Part shown: positions 57,116 through 64,000 of the stretch, in pieces | How the letters are laid out: every line of letters starts with the position of its first letter | Numbering within the stretch: position 1 is the stretch's first letter | Assembly (NCBI GenBank): GCA_949318235.1 | Contig: OX439136.1 | Location: 5,601,509-5,665,508, forward strand | Direction of reading: 5' to 3' | Length of the DNA stretch: 64,000 bases | From: Ecdyonurus torrentis | Taxonomy: Eukaryota; Arthropoda; Insecta; Ephemeroptera; Heptageniidae | Program-made: the position numbers and the translations under genes | Notes under the pieces: model-generated | Database searches by the model: none | The model's input: the letters and a program-made list of their open reading frames with translations, nothing else | What the model was told of the DNA's origin: nothing

Positions 57116-59023
57116 GTAAGAAAATATAATTTTTTTTTTATCGCTTATACATGTTTTTAATTCTTTTGTTTCTTTTATTGAGTGTTTTCTTTTTTTCTTT
57201 TGATATTATGTATTTTATACAATTTAGTTTACTTGATGCAGTTTAGTTAAACTTTTTTTCTCCCAAATTTACCGGTGTTTTTGTCGTTTGTTTTTTTACC
57301 ACCGCTTTTTCTTATATACTTACGCTTTCTATACATAGTTTTTTTATTTTATCTGTTTTAATATTTTTCTTTACGATTTTTTTTTTTTTTAAAATTCTCA
57401 ATATTTTACCAGAGATAAAAGTAATTTATGTTTAAAAACAATTGATATGCTTAAACAAAATAAAACTACGAAAGTTAAATAATGTTAACAATTATTTCGG
57501 TGTAAATACATTAAAAAAAACAAAAACATTGCCGGTAGATATTTTTTACAAAAATGTTTAGTTTTATATAAATTTTCCGTATACACGTAATCAAAATAAC
57601 CTCAAACTTTATAAGCAATAAGGAAAATAGAGTTATTGAAATATAATACGAAAGACCGCAAATATTTCTTCTATATATAATATATTATATATATAAAAAA
57701 ATGTCAAAAGGAATTTTATATGATAATTCAAATAAAACCACATATCGTACGAAAACTTGAGTTAAAAAAGATACTCTAAATATTTTCTACCCCAACATCT
57801 TTTTTTCTCATATGCGGTTGAATAAAAAGCGGAGCATTGAAGAAAACTGAAGTAAAGAAAGAAAAAAAATTAAACTGTACATGTATAGGGGGGTTTATCT
57901 CAGGTATATAGAAAATAGAAAGACACCTGCCCGCGATATTTTGTGTGTAAAACAAGACGAGATGACAAGCTTGTAAAACAAATAGGATAAAAAGAAAGAT
58001 CAGATAAAATCAAATTTTTGCACATACTTATCATACACAAAAACATCTAAAAAGAAGAAAAAGATAATTGTTTTATTTGACTGTAATAAAACAATAAATA
58101 TGAACTTATATGAGTCGTTATATCTTGTCATAGTTTTTTTTTTCTTTTTTAAATTTACGAAGGTCACTTTTTTCTTCTTTTTATTGAGGAAAAATGTTTC
58201 AATCTATTTTAAGTGATAGCGTAATTAGAAATTTTGTTAATTAGGAAAAAGAATTACCTACCCTACGTGTTTTTATTTGAGATATATGGACGCATCAATT
58301 TGAAGGTATTTTTGAAAAGTAAATTTTCTTCATTTCAACACACTCGCAATTTTATTTTTCTCATTTTTTGGCATAATGCTTTTTTTTTTTTTTTGGCAAA
58401 AAATTCTTACTTTTGTAGAAACGCATACGAACAATTATAAATACATAAAAATTATGCTGTAGCTAAATGCAGTAATATTTACGCATCATCGTAATTTATG
58501 CTATATTTTTGCATAGTGATTGAACTATACATACATACATATAGCATAATAAAATGGTCTGCATAAATACTTATTGCAATTCGCAAATTGCAACATTTTT
58601 ACTCTGCCTGCAATATAGAAATCATTCAGTGCATTTTTTTTTTCCGTTGCTCAAATTTACAAAATATTGAACTGTATCATATCATATTATGTCGTCTACG
58701 TTTTTGGTGCAAACATGCATTAACATTCAATGTTTGAGTATTTTTTGTACCATTATGTTATTCAAATAATATAATATTATAGTTTTTTATAGTTTACTTT
58801 GCACGCAGAAATGCTAGAAATTTCTCTCCGATTTTGCGAATTTGTCAGCATACGGCAAAACGTATAACTATACGGGGTGCAAAGTGAAAATTTTATAAAT
58901 TTTCTGATACTGTGAAGTATACGAATTTAATCATTTAGAAATCTAAACATCTTGTTAATAATAATAATAAAAAAGCATTTAACTGAAGAAAAATGTTTTT
59001 TTAATTGTTGAAATGCACATTTT

Positions 59024-59063
<40 letters not shown>

Positions 59064-59095
59064 TATAAGATTGCAACTGCTTTTAGTATTTTTTT
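57116..59095. other. AT-rich DNA, possible intron
   Basis: AT-rich, pyrimidine-rich at the start, with poly-A at 59027-59059 and W-like words (TAATTTATGCTATA) near 58440-58590. No exon is evident. Confidence 0.45.
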
Positions 59096-59097
59096 AA

Positions 59098-59220
59098 TGG
59101 ACCACTTGCAATAAAATGTTTTTAGTTGTTGCAGCAAGTAAGTGAAAACGATTTTTACATAAGAAATGCATTAAGAATTATTCAAATTATTTTAAAAAGT
59201 TCGTTCATTGCAAGTGGTCA
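59098..59220. mobile_element. Small TIR element Y
   Basis: GGACCACTTGCAATAAAATG and CATTGCAAGTGGTCA are inverted, 123 bp in all. A degraded relative (GGACCAGTTGCAATGAATG) lies near 6345. Confidence 0.75.
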
Positions 59221-59224
59221 ATTA

Positions 59225-61100
59225 GACTCTAAAATAAAAAAATACAAATCAATGTTTTATTAAAATATATAATTTTACCATTAGAAGCATAAAAGTGAAT
59301 AAAAACCGCAAACTGCTAGAAAGCGATAATAAACATTATAAAATATAATACCATGAACAAACAACTATATAGCGAGAAATACTTTATATAATATGGTATA
59401 GACTTAATAATTTAAAGAATAATTATATTTATATAAAAGTTTTTAGCAAAATGTAAGTGTAAAATGCAAATTAACTGGTAATTACTTGTTAAGTTGTTGT
59501 TTTTAATACTTTATTTTATAATATATATTATATATTTACTTCTTGTTTATAATTACAACAATTTATTGTTGTTCATAATAATTTTTGCACACATATTTAT
59601 AAGAATTAGAAAATGTAAATTTTATAATTAATATTTAATAGTTTTGTAATTATACGAAAAATGCATCATACAATTTTTTTTTTTACTACAAAGCAAAAGT
59701 GCTTGAGTTATATATTTTATAAATTTTGATAAGAAAAAAAAGTGTCAAAAATATTGTAATAAAAGTTTACCGCAGTTTCAATATTGAGTATATTATTATT
59801 ATTAAAACTGCCGAATTTTGAATTTTGATGCATCAACAATTATTAAACATTGAAAATGTTGCACCTCGTGAACTAAACTCTATGGATAGCAATTAAATTT
59901 ATCAAATTAATTCATTAAAAAATGTCTATATGTTAAAAATTTACGGGTATATAATAGTAGAGGACTGCCAAAAAAAAAAAGTATTTATATATACGTAAGT
60001 CATTGCATGTCCCAAGAAAATGCAAGATTTTAATTGCTTAGATTTTTATAAAGGGAGTTTATTCATAAAAAAAAAAATGAATTTGTACACTTAATTGGTG
60101 TTAAAATAATATTACTGGTGGTAAAAGAAGAGATGTTGTAGTAAAAGTAATTTTTATAGCAAGTATGCAAAAAAAAAAAAAAAAAAAAAAAGTGGCTCTT
60201 TTATAAAATTTTTTTCACTATCAGCTCATGATAGATATACTTGAATATTGACGACAGCTGATATATAAATATATTGATCAAATATTGACATATTGATAAA
60301 ACAATAATATAATAATATGTATAAATTAGTATAGATATATAAAGTAAAGTTGAATAGAAGAAACCTATTATATTTTCTCGTCCACCTGGAAATATTTTTT
60401 TCTCTTTCTCCGCGGGTGTCCTTGAATTCTGCTTCATTTTTTTTTTTTTTTTTTTTTTTTTTATCTTACCTGGCAAAGAAGAAGTAAAACCTACATTTTA
60501 CCTTGAAAAACGCTCGGGTATAATACTTGTCGTATACTACAACAGTACGTGGACGTGCAACTTCCGATCCAGACGTGAAGAAATTGAAATGCAACTGCAT
60601 GCTTTTGCATTGTTGAATTCCTTTTTTTTTTTTTTTTTTTTCATTTTAGTATTATAATATCATTTTACTTTTTGTTGCTAACTGCGCTGGACATATAGGT
60701 AGTATACTATCTTGCTGGACAATTACTTTTATATTTTTTGCACCCCCCCCCCCCCCTCATTTTATTTGAATATAAATTACGACTTTTGCAATATATAGAA
60801 GAAAATGTAATAATTATATTGTCTAATTTATTATAAAAACTATTATCGAAAATATATTTTTTTGCTGAAAATAAGTCAGTGAATGCACCTTGTATACACA
60901 CTTGTATTTTGACATTTTTTTTTTCTTGCATCAGCTTATGGAGAGCAAATTCGTTCGTCCATAAAAGAAAATTACTGACCAAACAATTCGAACACAAAGT
61001 TTCCAACAATAAAAATACAATTCATGAATTTTTAAGACCTAATAGAATAAAATTTTTATCGTGTTCCTAACGAGCTTTAATTATTTATTTATTTTGTTAT
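59225..61100. other. AT-rich DNA, no gene seen
   Basis: It has poly-A at 60168-60191, poly-T at 60437-60462 and 60620-60640, and poly-C at 60743-60757. The frames at 60201-60476, 60707-61009 and 60879-61070 have no motif. Confidence 0.5.
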
Positions 61101-61106
61101 TTATTC

Positions 61107-61421
61107 TATAGGGTGGTTTTATTCATGTTAAAGTCGACGCCATAAAAGAGCGCTAAATAACATGGGCCAGTATATAAAAATGACTCATTTTGACAGTTTA
61201 AAAATACTTCGCAATATTTTTGAGAGCATTATTGATGCTGTTAACAGGTTGAATTAGTACCTCAAGTATGCGCAAGAAAAATAACAATATAACCAAAAAA
61301 TAGCTGATATTTCAAAGAAAATAGCCAGAAACTACGTTTGTCCTATGCTGAGCAATGTTATTCATTGCTCAAAAAGAGCATCGAAAAGCATTCAGAATGA
61401 CGTCATGCGTACACAGCCTAT
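61107..61421 (+). mobile_element. Family I MITE, copy 4
   Basis: It starts TATAGGGTGGTTTTATTCATG and ends with ACACAGCCTA. It contains TTGTCCTATGCTGAGCAATG and the CRE at 61398-61405. Confidence 0.88.
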
Positions 61422-61429
61422 TTAAAAAA

Positions 61430-61870
61430 AAATCAAGATTAATTTTATTTTGAAAATAGTTACTTTTTTAGTAAACAGTAAAAGGTGTTACATCGATTCG
61501 AAGGGGGGTGGGAAAAGAATCCGATACGAAGTTTTTTTTTTTTTTTCTTTTCCAATCTCGTTAATGGATAAATTCTTTTGTCCACATACATTTAAAATCA
61601 CCGAAATAGAGCTTTGAAATATAAAGCAATAAAGTAATAATTCAAGACTTATATTTTGATATAAAAATATCGGATTAATTTCATATTATTAAAGAAAAAA
61701 TAGCTCGAAGGGAGATAAAAAATAACAAACTAGAAAACGTAATGTAAGATATTTGATATTGATATAAAAAAAAATTACAAATTAATTATAGTATCCTGTT
61801 TCTATATAAAACAATGTAGTGGATTTTTTTTAAAAACAATATATCAGAAATTTTATCTGAAAATTAGTAA

Positions 61871-61904
<34 letters not shown>

Positions 61905-62761
61905 AAGATATTTATCTTGCATAATTAACCAGAAAATATATCGGAAACAGTCTGTTTTAAAAACCTTATTATAAAACTTAAATTTTACAAAGTGAATAAG
62001 AGGGAGAGGAAGGGGGTGGGGATGAAGGTTGATTATAAAATTTTTAATAGCTATGAACTAAAATACTGTTAATGTAAAACGGTATTAATTTTTTTTTATC
62101 CTTTTATTACAATAAATTATTGACCTGCAGTATTTATTTTGCGTATTTTTTTTATTTATTAATCAACTTATATACGTGGAAAACGTATACAGATATAATG
62201 GAACTTAATGGTGTATTGCTCTATAGCCAATCACAAGCAGTGCGAGGATGAAGGTTCTTAATTAGTCCCATAAGTTTGGGATCCCCTAATTTCCTATCCT
62301 TTAGATACCATATTATGGTTACCTTCTGTGTTTTTAGAAAAAGTTATTTTTTAAGAAAACTACACAGCACCAAAATTCGTAAATTTTAATTATTAAATGG
62401 CTTCTAAGGACAGGCTTTTTATATAGGTATTTAAGCATCATTTTGCATCCATAATAATAATAATAAAATTTGAATGCAATATGCACTCCATTTTTATATA
62501 ATGTTTATAAGAATTTAACAAAGCAAAATGTTCTCTTTTTCTCTCCAGCACTCAATGTCATAAAAAAAAAAATCAAATCTGAAACATAAAAGTGTAAAAT
62601 ATTCTCTGTACAGTATATAAAAATGCCTGGAGGCTGAGATAAAAATATGGTTATGATCTTTATTATATAAAAGGTATAATTTTGTAATATAAATAACACA
62701 ATATGCCACTTCATTTATACAGTATATATAAGTGTGATATTTTTTCTAAAGCGTGTTATAC

Positions 62762-62765
<4 letters not shown>
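61430..62765. other. AT-rich DNA, no gene seen
   Basis: A poly-A run at 61875-61902 and a GGGAGAGGAAGGGGGTGGGG patch near 62003. The minus-strand frames near 62505-62714 have no motif. Confidence 0.5.

Positions 62766-62820
<55 letters not shown>
62766..62820. repeat. (CT)n microsatellite
   Basis: About 28 CT units. Confidence 0.97.
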
Positions 62821-62821
<1 letters not shown>

Positions 62822-62824
<3 letters not shown>

Positions 62825-63426
62825 CTCTTTCTTTCTGCTGTGATTTTCATGTTTGATAAGCAAATATGCATTTCCGTATATATATATTTAAAACAATGAA
62901 ACACCCATACCCGCATCATTGTATATGCATTGTCAATTATTTGTCATTGTTTACTGGTGGGGGGTTGCAAATATAGGGGATGAAACTGTTACCTAACATA
63001 TGAGGAACAAGAGAGTTGATTTTCAATCCAAATTTAGGTTTATACTTTCATTATTTGTAATATGTATAATATGTTTACTTTTTAAATTTTTTTATTAATA
63101 AAATTGAAAAATATGATACAATATTTTACATTATTCTTATACACCAACAGATCGATGGGAAAATTACGAAATAATAGTTTTTATATTAAAAAATAAATAA
63201 ATGTGTTTTTGAAAGGGCAAGGTTTAGGTCTAACTACATGTCTGCCCACTCTTACACCTAACCCGCAAAACAATGTAATAAAATATTATGTTGAAAAAAA
63301 AAAAAAAAAAAAAAGCGTTTATGTTTTTACTATAAAAACATAGCTGAAAACAAACTGAGCTATATAGGGTGCATATATAAGACCAAAAACTTTACGAGAA
63401 TATTTACTTTCTTTCTTTCTTTCTTT

Positions 63427-63460
<34 letters not shown>

Positions 63461-64000
63461 TTTTTATAAGTTCTCCATACATTAGAACGCAGTATAAATA
63501 TAAGGGTTAATTATATTATACTTATAAGTTGAAGTATTCATTAATGATGAGACCTTAACTTCTTGACGAGGGTCAAAAAAATCAGTTATTAATATAGAAA
63601 GTAACGTTAAAAGAAAAAAAAAAAAAAATAGAAGAAGAAAAGTTTCGATATATGTTTATGACGTTTTAGATGGCTCTAATACTTTATTATTTTTTTTTAT
63701 CATATTTTTATATTAGTGGTGATTAATTGAAAGAAATTTAAAAACTAAAGAATCTTCAGAAAGATAATGACCGTCACTTTACTTAAAAATAAATGACACA
63801 CGATCACGTGTTTTTCTTAGAAACATATAATTCATATTAGAAAACCCCCCTTTTTTCTATTATTAATAGGTATGTTGTTTTTTTATTCGTATATATAAAT
63901 ATAAAATCATATTTTACTGGTATAAAAATGTGTCATTAATTTTTATATCATTATGTACGTTCTTCGACAAAATTATAATGAAACTTGGGTACTATTTATA
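62822..64000. other. AT-rich DNA, no gene seen
   Basis: It holds a poly-A run at 63294-63314 and a (TTTC)n/poly-T run at 63408-63455. Nothing coding. Confidence 0.5.

Noticed and set aside
2197..63455. Long homopolymer runs as processed-gene tails
   Set aside because: Most lack an adjacent coding remnant or target duplication. Many are simple slippage products or possible assembly length errors.
1..64000. tRNA, rRNA and snRNA genes
   Set aside because: No cloverleaf with a GGTTCGANTC box and no conserved rRNA or spliceosomal RNA segment was recognised by eye. A covariance-model scan would be decisive.

Overview
This window looks like AT-rich nuclear DNA of an animal, roughly three-quarters A+T by eye. 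It has almost no protein-coding content. Long poly-A/T runs, many (GA)n/(CT)n arrays, target-site-duplicated DNA transposons and a LINE 3' end rule out a bacterial or viral source. Weak hints point to an arthropod: the LINE C-terminus is of a type common in insects, and a candidate promoter carries a TCAGT initiator followed by an AAGTG-rich leader. I cannot name a species.

Genes. Only one open reading frame looks like a real protein: a 191-codon minus-strand ORF at 8325-8900 with one CCHC zinc knuckle. A 143-codon minus-strand ORF at 18239-18670 is the C-terminal end of a 5'-truncated non-LTR retrotransposon. At 56620-57115 there is a candidate promoter plus untranslated first exon ending in a strong splice donor. 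If real, everything after it in the window may be intron.

Layout. Most of the window is an accumulation of short non-autonomous DNA transposons (MITEs and foldbacks). I assigned letter names by comparing copies within the window. A (764-1060, 32683-32991, 47332-47640, 52611-52889) and F (2674-3022, 12150-12372, 31482-31821, 35284-35637, 36140-36488) share terminal bases. I (5959, 11187, 48939, 61107) and J (3387, 54012) are terminal-inverted-repeat MITEs. M, N and V begin with CAC and sit at TA sites. L is inserted inside one M copy. H, G, K, O, X, E, Q and T are further families. Three hAT-type insertions carry perfect 8-bp target-site duplications (10990-11134, 19789-21184, and 19963-20467 nested inside the second). 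A GC-rich block at 15891-17942 is a larger inverted-repeat element holding three tandem TIR-bounded modules and a diverged fourth. About 28 kb separates the two biggest structured zones. The 39-50 kb stretch is dense in (CT)n, and 25-27 kb and 57-59 kb are plain AT-rich DNA.

The most interesting pattern runs across families. The 8-bp palindrome TGACGTCA (a CRE/ATF-type site) occurs 19 times by hand count, where composition predicts well under one. It is present at conserved positions in at least five otherwise unrelated repeat families, and once in a dense cluster of nuclear-receptor half-sites (1345-1450).
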